This document shows, one piece after another, positions 1 to 11,352 of a DNA stretch of 64,000 bases. Origin of the DNA: Promerops cafer (Eukaryota > Chordata > Aves > Passeriformes > Nectariniidae); assembly GCA_013398275.1 (NCBI GenBank), contig VZSE01014381.1, positions 124,001 to 188,000 of the forward strand, given 5' to 3'. The stretch's first letter is position 1. Every line of letters begins with the position of its first letter. The notes beneath the pieces were generated by a model. The model saw only the letters and a program-made list of their open reading frames with translations. It ran no database searches and was not told the origin of the DNA. The position numbers and the translations under genes are program-made.

Positions 1-2535
1 TATTTCCTGTGCTAAAGAGAATTTTGGGCTATTACTATCCGTATAAAGTAGTTCACTGTTTGGAGATTTATTTAAATGTGAGGGAATCTTAACTGATTCT
101 GAACAGCTTTGCCACTGTGCCTCTTACAGCATCACCTTTCTGACTTTTTTGATTGAAATAAAAAGAACACCTAACTAACAGCCCTTAGCCTTCTACACTA
201 CTGACCTTTTTTAAAAGTGGGTCTTGTAGAGCTGTAAATGTAGGTCTGTAAGAACAGTCATCAAGATAGTATTGATCTGTCCCAGGAGGATATGAAAAAG
301 TTTTTAAAACTTGTAACAAAGGTTTTAAGGAGAATAATTTCTAACATGTAGCTCTGAAACAGTAGCAGATGAGAGACCTAAAATATGTGAAGATTATGGT
401 ATTGTGAAGAGGATACCACAGCCTCAGGTATTTCCAAACAGCAGATTATAATTCTACTTTTTTTTTTTTCCTTAAAATCTGTCCAGTAGGAGATGTTGAA
501 AGCCAACACAGTCAATGACCCTAAACTGACATATAAAAATAGTATGAAAAGCTGTAGTTATCACAAAGGTCATAGGATAAAAATTTTGTTCCAATTCTGT
601 TGTTTCCAGGAGCCAATGGAAATGCAAGAGCTATCGAAATTCCTCAGCGTCTTTCAGAAATGTTTGGTGCTTACTTTGTTGATTCAACATTGTAGAATTT
701 ATATACCTTTAAATAAGGGCATCGTAGCTGAACTTATAACTAAAATGGAAGACAAAAACAATATATATTTAATAAAGCACTTGCTAAAATTAAGGGAAGT
801 AAATCATTTCAAGGAGACATGAAAACTGTCTACAAATGTTCCTCCAGTTTCAGAGAGTTAGATGAAACAAGAAAATTATTATTTTATGAAAAACTATGAT
901 TGAATAGCAACACAGCTCCTACAGAAGAAACTGCAGTCAGATTTAATACCAAAATACTTTATATAAGGAAAGAGTTACTTAAGTATTTTATATTATCTAG
1001 TTCTACATAAAAGCTTTTTTATATCAGGTCCTTGTATAATTTTAAATAAAAGTGGACTGAGCTCAAAATATCAAAAATGAGTGTAAAATTGTTTTAAATT
1101 CTTTTAAATATTTGAAGTATAAAATTTCCATTGGCAAAATATTTTCTGTCAAAAATAAGTCTAAGAGACATACATTTTCAATAATCCGGATTGTTAAAAA
1201 AGGTCAAATTGGCAGTTTTTAATTAATTTTGTGTGAAATAAAAGTATCCATTCCATATGTCTCAGGTTTGTACTGAATCTTTTGAGGTCAAGAATAATAA
1301 AAAAAATGTTTGAGCTTTTAGCATCACTGCACTGGACAGTGTTTATCCCTACTCCTATACCTTATCTTTCTACTTCTCCCTCCACTACACTCAATTTCAG
1401 GTTAAAATGGACTTTACTGAGAACATGTGTTTTCTTGAAAGTCATGACCACCACATGGTTCCACATTTAACGGGATATGATGTTTTGTCACAGCAATTTT
1501 ACACTGAAACAATTCTGATTATTTTGTTGACTATTACTCTTTTTTTATATTGAAGCTGAGAAGAGATTTAGCTGCAATGTCCCTCAAATTGCATGAAATT
1601 TGTTTCCTAAACAGAAGTTCCATTTTATCCATGTGATTTGGTGCAATGTCGACTTTGCAACATTCAATCAGTATGGAGGAGCTTTTTAATATAGATTTGT
1701 TTTTATACAGACAGCTTCCTAAGCTCCAGAAGATATTCTCCACAGAAGGGTCTTTACTTCTTTCTCCATGTATAACTGTTCTAGCAATCATAATGAGAGA
1801 CATCTATCTCCTGGTATGTCTTTGAGTATGATTCAAATGAAGAGACAAATTTGAGAACAAAAATAATGTCTATAGAAGCTATATATCTATATCAAGTTTA
1901 TATCTATATAAGCTTGATTTTCATTTATATTTCAAGCATAAATTTGCGTGTAGAGTATACAGGAACTTTCAAAGTGTTCACAAGATTTCTGATCTTGTTG
2001 AGAAGAGTAAGTATCTGCTTAAGAGAAAACATTTGCAAACCCAGATTTTCTCATTCTCCGAGGAGTGATGCATTTGGGATGGGAAATAGATGGTGAAATA
2101 AACTATGATCTCAAGTCAAATTCTATTGAATTTGAGGAGGACTGCAATTGTTCTGAAGATTTCCCCTTTAGGATCTAAAGAAATGCCCACTGATCTTTAA
2201 CTGCTACTCTATCATCCACTCAGAAAGTATCTAAGTTACCATCCAAACCTTCTGTATTAGAAATACATTAGTGGTTTCACCAAGTAGAAACTTGTGTGTT
2301 TAAAAAATGTCATTTCTCTCTGTTAACAATAACTGATATTTTGCCTAAAATCCTTATGCATTGCAGTAAAAAATTTTCAGAAAGTTTTACAGCATCAATT
2401 CAGAAGTGGTAAAAACTGGACAGGTGTTTTAGATATGCTGTCCATTTTCACTGCCTATTACTCTTTCAGTGACTTGAAGGTGCCTTTCCAAACTTCCAGA
2501 TGTTTGACTTACTGATATCAAATGTTTGCTTTCAG
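1..2535 (+). other. RALYL: RALYL intron, 3' portion of an upstream intron
   Basis: AT-rich unique-looking sequence before the first visible exon. No RRM exon was seen; I looked for RNP1/RNP2-type peptides after AG acceptors. A low-complexity TA/TATC-rich patch lies at about 1870-1935. No recognised transposon. Confidence 0.75.
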
Positions 2536-2611
2536 ATATCAACATGGCAGGAGAACCAAAACCATACAGACCAAAACCTGGCAACAAGCGGCCACTTTCA
2601 GCACTTTACAG
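2536..2611 (+). CDS. RALYL: RALYL internal coding exon (post-RRM linker)
   Basis: First visible exon of RALYL, a nuclear RNA-binding protein of the hnRNP C/RALY family. It is 76 bp. The acceptor ttcag ends at 2535 and the donor gtaagt starts at 2612. The frame enters with two bases completing an Asp codon (from the family's usual sequence) and reads INMAGEPKPYRPKPGNKRPL, then SALY, ending on two bases of an Arg codon. In RALY-family proteins this Pro/Lys/Arg-rich stretch directly follows the single RRM, so the RRM is encoded by exons to the left of the window. An in-frame ATG at 2544-2546 has A at -3 and G at +4, but in the full-length protein it is an internal Met. The assignment rests on recalled RALYL sequence and on the six exons joining in frame. 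The paralogues RALY and HNRNPC are less likely given the downstream exons. Confidence 0.93.
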
Positions 2612-3814
2612 GTAAGTGAGATTTCACTTTAACTTACCCCAATACAATTATGGTAATTATGGTGAAATTATGGTAACCTAAAATGTATCTACCAATGGCA
2701 TTGTGCAATGCTTACCAAAATTATAATGAAATCTAAGTACTTATTAATGCTCTCATTCCTAGTACTATTGTCATTTTTTTTTTTCTTAATTGAATTCTTA
2801 TTTCAACTTTTAGTCCTTATGATTCAGTGCTATGGCCTCATTTTTGTGACTTTTTTATTTGCAATGATCAGTGAAATAACTAACAATTTCAGAGCAACAA
2901 AATTGGTTCCACATGGATTTTTCTGTCACGGCTGAGAACCAAGTCCTGCCAAAACTGGACTTCTTCCTCAGCTGTTCAGGAGGGCATTGATAGTGTCTTT
3001 CTCCTTTTCCAGGTACCTTTTATCACAAAGCTTTTACAAACTTGAGGAAATATCCACGCTTTTTTCAAAATAAATTATGTTTAGTGAAGCATTACAGATT
3101 GTTAGGGCTACCATGCCCACATGTATTTCTGCTCAATAAACCTCACTTCTCATAAAAGTACTACAGAATTTATGCTCCAGATCCATGGAGGGAATTAGGG
3201 CTGATTTCTACTGTAGCTGAAATGCAGCTAGACTGGCTCTGAGAGCAACACCTCAGGAGTGAAATAAGACACAGTACTTGAGCAGTACTTTTTCATGCCT
3301 TGTCCAGTCTGAAAGCTTCAGATGAAAATTCAAGGGTGGGATCTCAGAATAAGACAACCAGAAGCATTTTAGGTCTGAGCCTCCATGCTACATAGAAGAA
3401 ATTTGACGTTTTATCATATAGCTGTCCTTAGCTGGAGTGATAGAAATTTTTTTTTGGAGAAGAGAATCCCTGTTTCATCATTACTCTCAACTGCAAACTA
3501 CTAAACTCTGTAGGTGTTCCTGGTACTCTTGGTCTACCCTATGCCAGTATTTTAAAAGATTTTGAAATATGTTCTGTGATTTCTGGCATTTATATATATT
3601 TTCACCTCTGAGCTTTTGAAGGCTTTCTCATAAATACTTGTTCTACAGAAAAGACAGGGATAAGAGAGGCCTGTGGAAAGTTCTAAAGTAATTTTAAAGA
3701 GGAAAAATATCTTAGATTGTGTCCTTTCATGAATGTAGTGCAAACCGTTTCTCTAGAAGATCATGAGGCTTTTATGAGCAACGAAGAGAATCCTACCATT
3801 TCCCCCTTCATCTT

Positions 3815-4243
3815 AATTCTCCCTCTCTGCTCTGACCTTGTAAGGCCCCACCTGGAGTACTGTGTCCTGCTCTGGAGTACTAAGCACAAGAAAGGACTTA
3901 CAGGGGCCTTATAAAATAGAACACCTTTCTACATAGTGATAGGATGAAGGGGAACAATTTTCAACAAAAGAAAAGGAGGGATTTAGATTAGATATTAGGA
4001 AGAAATTCTACACTCAGAGGACAGAGAGGCACTGGAACAGATTGCCCAGGGTAGTTGTGGGTGTCCCATTGTAAATATTCGGGGCCAGGTTGGATGTGGT
4101 CCTGAGCAATCTTATCCAGTGGATTGCATCCCTGCCCATGGTGCAATGGTTGTAACTAGATGACCTTTAAGGTTCCTTCCAACCCACTCTATCATTCTAT
4201 GGTATGGTCCCTTCCAACCCAAACCATTCTATGATTGTATGAT
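3815..4243 (+). mobile_element. CR1 LINE 3' end, plus strand
   Basis: Decayed 3' end of a CR1-type LINE. The frame at 3830-3890 gives a peptide like DLVRPHLEYCVLLWS, the signature near the end of the CR1 ORF2. Downstream, 'ggcactggaacagattgccc' and 'ccttccaaccca' are hallmarks of the CR1 3' region. The element ends in the short 'attctatg'-type terminal repeats expected of CR1. The 'ccttccaaccca ... attctatg' ending occurs twice (about 4171-4200 and 4206-4243). Confidence 0.9.
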
Positions 4244-4349
4244 AACAAGGAACTTTTATTATCTCAGTGTCATTTAACCTAATATGTGAGAAGATCAATG
4301 ACTGATAAAGTTTTGGCAACACTGAGAACATTTGCTTATTTCAGAACAC

Positions 4350-4845
4350 TGTAACTGGGTCTGACTGGGATGGAGTTAACTTTCTTCATAGGATCCTGTA
4401 AATGTTTTGGATTTGTTGCTAAAACACACCAATGTTTTGGCTGTTGCTGAACAGTGTTTGCATAGCCTCATGATTTTCTCAGTTTCCTATTCTGCCTTTA
4501 TAATTAATAGGCTTGGTGTAGACATGAAGTTATGAAGAAGAGACAGCTGACCCAACCTGACCAGAGAGATATTCTGTCATATAGTCAGAAATAAAAATTG
4601 CGAAGGTGTTTTCTCCCAAAGCAGCTGTTGCTTGAAGATTGCCCAGACTGCTTATGGGAGGTGGAAAGTAACTGCCTTTGCATCACTTGGATTTTTTTCC
4701 CTTCTCCCTTCCCCTATTACACTGCAAATATCTCAGTCCATGAGGCTTTTTAACTTTTCATCTCTCCTTCATCCTGATAGGGGACAATGGTAGGGGAGTG
4801 CAACAGTGACTATGTGGGTGCTTAGCTGCTAGCCCAAAAGACTGA
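4350..4845 (+). mobile_element. Decayed ERVL-like LTR, plus strand
   Basis: Begins 'tgtaactgggtctgactggg' followed by 'atggagttaactttcttcat', the recognisable start of a common avian ERVL-type LTR. It continues with 'ctgttgctgaacagtgtttg' and 'acagctgacccaacctgacc'. Near the end, 'ggtgcttagctgctag' matches the usual LTR 3' end. No clean CA end or target duplication is visible, so the exact right edge is uncertain. There is no internal retroviral coding sequence beside it. Confidence 0.75.
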
Positions 4846-4961
4846 GACGGATAACAGGGAAGTGCTTACATTAGATTTGATTTGCACTGAGAGAGTCATT
4901 GGTTAAACATTTAGTTGTCACAAAATAGTCACTGTTAAAAGAAAGGACTGTAAGTAGAAAG

Positions 4962-5836
4962 AGGATAATGGATTTCAGAAAGGGCAGAATTAAATGAGCT
5001 CAGAGATCTGGTAAGTAGAAAGATTCTTGGAAAGAAATTTGAGGGACAAAAGAAATGCAGTAAATCTTTCACTGACTGTGCTTAAGGTAGAACAGAAAAT
5101 TCTCCTGAAGCAGAAAAAAATCAAACAAAGGAATAATATGATAGCATCAACTTTCTCTAACATTCTAAAAATTGAAAAGGAATTGTACAAAATGTGGGAT
5201 CAAAACCCCATGACTGGAAATAGAAAAGAAGAGCAGAGTCATCCTACAGGATGTCAGAAAGGCTAAAGCACATAACAGTATAAAAGGTAACAAAAAGATT
5301 GTCATTAGAGTAACATCCTCTGATTTTTAGTTAGGAGGAAAAGAGAGCAGATAGTAGATGATACAGAAAAGGCTTCTTTTACTTCATCGAAAGTCGTTAG
5401 CTGACCAACTACTAAAGAAAATAAATTTTTACCAGAGGGTATGCAATAAAAAAGTTGGCTAACCAGTGTTGGACTAAGTGAATTTGATGGAAATATCTGA
5501 TAACATTCACTGTAGCGTGTTCAAAGCACTAGCTGAATCTGTATGTGGACTGTTAGTGATTCTTTCCAAAAATTTATGGAGGTCTTGTAAGGAAAAAAAA
5601 CAGTGGGTATGGGAAGGGGCTATACCTATTTTTAAGAAGAAGAGATCAAGCGAATTGTTAGGTCAGACTAGCTTTGATGCTAAGAAATGTACTGGAACAC
5701 ATTATTAGAAATCAATTTATCAAGACCAACAGGTTAATAAATTGGTTAAAAAATCAGGAGCATATAATGCTGAAGCAATACACTTTCCTTCTTTGACAAG
5801 ACAGCAAATTTAGTGTAGAAAGAGATATGCTATATA
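4962..5836 (+). mobile_element. Old CR1/L3-like LINE ORF2 fragment, plus strand
   Basis: Highly degenerate internal LINE sequence with many stops. Phrases such as 'atggatttcagaaagggcag', 'gtagatgatacagaaaaggc', 'gaacacattattagaaatca' and 'atacctatttttaagaagaa' correspond to the linker and reverse-transcriptase part of old avian CR1-type ORF2. The solo LTR at 5842 (with its target duplication at 5837) abuts its right end and probably inserted into it. Identification is by pattern memory only. Confidence 0.6.
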
Positions 5837-6020
5837 GTCATTGTCATGGTTTAGCAATGACACTCCCAATTTAATACCCCAAATGAGATTCCGCTTGCTC
5901 ACTCACACCCCTTTCCTTCTGCCTTCCCACTCCGGGGATAGAGTTGAGAACTGGAGCTACAAAGGGGTGAAAATCGAAGTTTGCGACAAGAACAATTTAC
6001 TGGAAACAGCAATGAGATTT

Positions 6021-6039
6021 AAAAAAAAAGGGGGGGGGG
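6021..6039. repeat. A9-G9 homopolymer junction
   Basis: A run of A followed at once by a run of G within the solo LTR. Such runs are common sequencing-error sites, so the length is uncertain. Confidence 0.85.
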
Positions 6040-6130
6040 AATAGTAACAGCAAAAATATTAATAACAAAAGGTAAAAGACAAAAAAGCTATTTACACGGA
6101 AAGCCCATGACCAATACCAACCAGCTTTTC

Positions 6131-6210
6131 CACACCACACCACACCACACCACACCACACCACACCGCACCGCACCGCACCGCACCGCACCACACCACAC
6201 CACACCACAC
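6131..6210. repeat. CACAC/CGCAC pentanucleotide array inside the solo LTR
   Basis: Sixteen perfect 5-bp units: seven CACAC, then five CGCAC, then four CACAC (plus strand). The variant block in the middle shows a point change that spread by unit duplication. It lies wholly within the LTR at 5842-6477. Confidence 0.97.
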
Positions 6211-6323
6211 TTTCTCGCAACTGGTAAAGGAATGACTTTCTTTCCAGAAACCAGAGAAAAAGTCCTTTTCCCCCACCACAGTGATGTAAAATGGTATTCA
6301 ACAATATTTGGATCATGGCCAGG

Positions 6324-6434
6324 CCCGCTCAGCAGAGCACACAGCAGCCCACAGCTCCTGGGCTCAAGCAATCCAATCCAGTGGGCTCAGTCTCCTGGTA
6401 GCCAGGACCACAGGCACACACCACCACACCTGGC
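6324..6434 (-). pseudogene. 7SL (SRP) RNA 5' Alu-domain fragment inside the LTR
   Basis: On the minus strand, starting about 44 bp into the LTR, the sequence reads 'gccaggtgtggtggtgtgtg', 'cctgtggtcctggctaccag', 'gagactgag', a short insertion, then 'ggattgcttgagcccaggag' and 'ctgtgggctg'. This follows the 5' end of vertebrate 7SL RNA base for base apart from mostly C-to-T or G-to-A changes at CpG positions and two small insertions. It begins at the natural first nucleotide of 7SL and stops at about nucleotide 105-110, so only the Alu domain is present. No A tail or separate target duplication surrounds it, and LTR-like sequence resumes directly, so it is part of the LTR rather than a later retroposed copy. 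It is probably not a functional SRP RNA. Confidence 0.8.
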
Positions 6435-9400
6435 TACTGTAAAAAAAAATAACTCTGTCCTGGATGAAACTAGGACAGTCATTTAAACAAGCTTTGACAC
6501 TTACTTGTCAGTTTTCATAAGCATGTTCAGGAAAGTTGTCTATGAGAAACTGTCTTAAGGTAGACATCCAATGGAAAACCAGTGACTGTACAACACTGTA
6601 TTAAGGATAACAGCTGTGAATTTTTCCATTTCCTTTGTTACAGATTTTTAAATGGTATGTTTCATTTGTGAGACAACATAAAGAACAATTTTAAGATAAG
6701 CAATCACGAGTGTTTCACAGGCTTGCAGGATTTTATTTACTTTGAAGTACTTGAGGCTTCAAAAGTGTTCAAAGAACTTTTAATCTCTGAAAAGAAGTTT
6801 GTATCACATTTATAGGCGGATATACATGTAAGTCATTAATACAGAGCAATTGATGTCTATGATGTGCTATATCCTCAATTTGCTTGCATGTCCAAATCAT
6901 TAGATTCATTTTTTTCCTGCAATGGTATAATACTCTTTAATATCTCAGTTCAGGATCTACATTCCTCTATTTTAACTTTTCTAGTTTTATGATCTGTGTG
7001 AAAATAATCTCATTTAATCTTACGTATGTGAAATTTAGCATGAACCTAAATGTGAGACAAACAACTTTTTTTAGGTGCAAGACAGATAAGCAAATAATAA
7101 AAGGACTTTCATTTTTTGTTTAGGCCTTAAAAACATATTGAGAACATTTAGTCTTTGCTTCAGAAAGCTGTTAAACACATTATTAATTTTAAGCATGCTC
7201 ATTGAATATCTCAAAATGTACTTAGAGTAGTGCTCAGGAATCAGCTAAATTCTAATATAGCTGTAAACTCCATCAGTATCCATCCTAATTTGCATTGCTG
7301 TTCAGTATGTGAAGGGGGACCTAAATCCCAGAAGATTTAAAATTGTTCTGAATTTTCTTTTTAGCACACCATTTCTGCAGAAAATCACACACTTAGAAAA
7401 TCTGCATCTTAAAATTGTTTTGCATCTTGTTGTATTGGTCTAGCCTCCAGCAAAAATTAATTGTACTGGCACATCATAATATCTTTGAAACACAAGGTGA
7501 AGATTAAAGGTGTTGACACAAATGTGTTAAAGCACTCTTTGGGAGCAATGTTTTGGTAAAATAAAACATCGCACTCTGTCTTTTTAATGTAGTGATGTTT
7601 TGATCAGTATTTCACTAAAGCAGCTCTGTGTCACCATATGAAAGCCCATTTACTGTTTTTTCCTGTGTTTATTCTCCAACATACCAAAGTAGAATCAACC
7701 ATAAGTACTCTGATGGACTGTTATTCTGCTTCTCTACAGCATAAAATGTTTTAATTATTTGTTGTTCATTTCAGTCCACTACCATGCTATATGGCATATT
7801 AAATACATGCCTGAAAGCCTTTTCTCCATTTTGGAAGCCTTTGTTTCAGTTATTAAAACTGGATGAGGCTTTTGGAGTTGCTCACTCTGGAGACTGTTGA
7901 TGGTGAGCAACCATTCCCAGTTGCTCAAGGAGTGGACCCAAGCCCCCGGGCAGGTGGAACAGAGCCACCATGCACATGCTGCCTGTGGCTGGCCTTCCCT
8001 CAGGACATGCAGCATGTCCTTTCTCTATGGCTGGCAGCTTGGGAGCTGGCTAAAAGTCTAATCTGGCCGCCCTCTGGTAGTAACAATGTTGAGAGGGTTT
8101 GAGGAGGACACTTACTTTTGAGTCTTTTGAAAAAACAAAACCAGTGTGCTACAGGCTGGCATAATGGTGCCATTTTTATTGCCATGAAAATGAGCACAAT
8201 TAGTGCAGGCTCTGCTGCATGAGATGGTGGTGGGGATCTGCTGGAGATCACATGGGGCTTGGGGAGTCAAAACCAGTGTGGTGGTACTGGTACAACTGAG
8301 AGCACAGTGTCCCAGGTCACATCCAAGGCTGCTTTCTGAGAAAACTAGTTACTTGACCAAAGACAAATCCCCAGGAGTAAAGGGATATTTGTACAGTGTG
8401 GGAAAGCAGAGGGTGAGGATTTGGAAGAAAAATGAAAAGGCAAGTTACTGGGTACTGCCAGGGTACCTAGTCAATCTCTTTGCTCCATACAGTTTAACGT
8501 TGTAGTTGACCTATAAACTTTTTCAAGACTTTTTTATCTAAGAATAGCTCTCCCCACATGGATTATTTTCACCCTTGACAAACTCGAAGCTTCTTTGGAG
8601 GGCCACAAGCAAGACTGGCTGGCCCCAGTGTCACATCTTGAAGGCTCAGTGAGGAGTTATTCAATTCCCAGTCCTCCAGTATTCCTATTGCTGTCTGGAC
8701 ATGAAGCTGCCTAGCCCAAGATCCATTCTGCCGAGGCACATCCTGGAGTGAGACAATTAACAGAATGGATTTAGTGAATAGATTAAGAAAGACAGGAAAA
8801 ACTGAGTGAAATAGCCTCTCATGGTGTTGGCTTGGCTGTAACCAGAGCCACCCCCTGGTGCTGAGTTCCCACAGCACTGCCCAGGTGTAGCACACGGTGA
8901 CCCTGCAAAGGCTTCCCTCCAGGACAAGTATTCTTCCCAGCTGTTCTCTGAAATTTCAGGTGTACAGTTCAGCACTCTCTGAGTGGTATTGGATAGCACA
9001 GTGATTTCCCATTAGCAATCACTTCTTCACATAATGCAATTGAAATGTATATCTAACATGCTTGATTTAAGATGCTACTAATTACCTACATTAAACAGCC
9101 TTTACTTTGCAGTTTCATAACACCCATTGCCTCTGGAACAAATTATTTTATTTAAATGTCTAATATTAGTATACTGGAAAGGATCTTCTTTTATTTACAT
9201 GATATGGTTGTTTTTTATGTCAATGTAATATTTTTTTTGAAACAAATATTTTATCAATTTCCTCAGTACATTTTATTTTATAATCTCTGTCACTGATTGA
9301 ATTATGTTGCACATCTTGCATTTCCTTTGGTTTTTCAGTCTTAGAGCAGAGAAAGAATTGCTTGCAGTAGTTCTCTACTTGTTCTCTGCTTCTTACATTT

Positions 9401-11324
9401 ATTATAAATATCATTTGTGGAGTTTAGTGTGGTTTGGTTTCCCTCAGAGCCATCCATTATTTTGAGTTGCATTTCTGAGCACTTCTGAGCTCCCTTCATT
9501 TCAGGAAAAAGTGTGAAAAGGACACTGATGAGCAACTTGATTTTGTCTTCTAGTACAGGAGTCTTCTTTAGATCATGCCTCCCACTTGAAAGCATTAACA
9601 TAAACTCAACAAGTTCTGTGCCAAACAAGCATTACTATTTAGAATACTGCAGTATTTTGCATAATTACTGTAATAGTGTGCCACTGATTATGTATTATCA
9701 ATCTTTTTAAACCTGTCATATAATAAAAGTAACTGCAGGTATAAATGCCTTTCTTAATTGAATACTGTCCTAGATTTCCAATAATATTTTTCTTTATTTT
9801 TTTTCTTAATGAAATTGTGTGTCCATCATTATTACCGACCTACAAGAGACTAAAGACACAGTCCAGAAAACAAACCTGATCAAGTATTTCCTGATACTTT
9901 AATTTTAAATTAAATTGTGGTTACAACTCCTACTTTATTCTATACACTGAATGAAAAAAAAAAAAATTATGCTTATGGAACATAATTTTTCTATGACTAT
10001 GTCATATTAAGACTATATAGTGTGATATTTCTTTTGAATCAAAGTGATTTTTTTCTACAGAAATGTATCCTCCTGCTGCTTTTGATTACCTTTCTTTACG
10101 AGAAAAGCTATTTTATTTCGGTGCAGTGGAATGGATCTAAGATAAGTGTTGCTCTGCAGCTCTTCTCCTGACAAAAAATTTAGCTTCCATAAAAAATCCC
10201 CACATTTCCAGATATGTTTAACCAGAGAGATTTTAAGTCCAGTAGGATATTATTTACATTCATTTCATCAAAGAATGTTGCCAGTGCTCACATTTGAAAC
10301 AGTAATTACTGCACAGAAAAAATATAATTTAGTTTCAAATTTTTACTTGAACAGTATAAATTTTGCTTGTGTTGAGAATTTAAATAGTATTCTCAATTAC
10401 ATTAAAAATCTTAAAAGGTACAAATAAAAAGCTACAGCAGATCCAGTGATTCATTTTGAACCTTTTGTTTTTTTATATTTATTTTCTTTCAATAAAAGAC
10501 CTCCATGTCAAATAACTAATATCATAGGAATAATTAAAAAAGATCTGCTGATGGAAGGAAGCACATGCAGGTCTTCATTTCTAAGTTATATTGGTGTAAT
10601 TGCAATCAGTTTGGTCCCATAGATGTTTAAATCATGGCATGTGCTCAGAGGGGCTGGGAAAGGCACACAAAGGTTTAAGTTTGCCCTTTCACATGATTCA
10701 GAGTATGAATGTGCAGCACTTCATAGCATTAGACGGGGGGGAATGGGGGAGGAAGATATCTCAGGTCCTTAGCAACATCCAGGAAAACCAATTGCTTCTG
10801 TTTATTTTGAAGTAAATCACAGATAAAGAAATAGACCAAAAGACATAAAATGCAACTGGCATCTTGATTTCTTCATTCAGTCATATTATTCCTAATCTGG
10901 GGTAACTCAAACAACAACTAGGACAACAAAACACTTTTTTTTTTAATTCTTCCTATTCACTATTTTAAAAATACTGCTAATTCCCTGTAAGAAGGGAACT
11001 AGGGCAGGTTTTCCATCTCAGATCATCACTCTATGATAAATCTTACATTTTTCTCATGTTTGTTTGCTTTTATTCACCATAAGTTTTTAAACTATGGCCT
11101 CAACACAGATTGGTTCAGAAGCAGATGCTGCATAAAGACTAGCACTCATCTTTGTAACAATCTCCCCTCAAGTTATTCCTTAGACTTATACAGCATTTCC
11201 TCAGTTTGTTTTTCCTTTCTTTGGAGGAAGTGACTCCAGCTAATACACATCTGCACAGGAGCTGCATCCCTCTTCCTACCTCAGTACTCTTCCTCTTGCA
11301 TGAGGTGATATACAGTATGATATG

Positions 11325-11352
11325 AATATATTTATATATATATATTTATATT
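11325..11352. repeat. TA-rich simple repeat
   Basis: Alternating TA with ATTTATA interruptions in an intron; otherwise unremarkable. Confidence 0.8.

Larger units (their letters stand above)
5842..6477 (-). mobile_element. Complete solo LTR, ERVL-like, carrying a 7SL-derived segment
   Basis: A 636-bp solo LTR on the minus strand. Read 5' to 3' on that strand it opens 'tgtcctagtttcatccagga' then 'cagagttat', and it closes with '...aaaccatgaca', giving canonical TG...CA ends. It is flanked by a perfect 5-bp target-site duplication, GTCAT, at 5837-5841 and 6478-6482, the length expected for ERVL-class elements. Further matches to the avian ERVL LTR family include 'gaataccattttacatcact' and, at the far end, a 'gtgagtgagcaagcgg' block. 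Its first half contains about 110 bp resembling 7SL RNA, and its middle an 80-bp pentanucleotide array. No internal retroviral genes are present, as expected after LTR-LTR recombination. Confidence 0.85.

Noticed and set aside
5997..6371. 124-codon open frame, minus strand, with a Val/Trp/Cys/Gly/Ala repeat
   Set aside because: The repeat is only the translated pentanucleotide array and its N-terminal part is 7SL-like noncoding sequence in the LTR.
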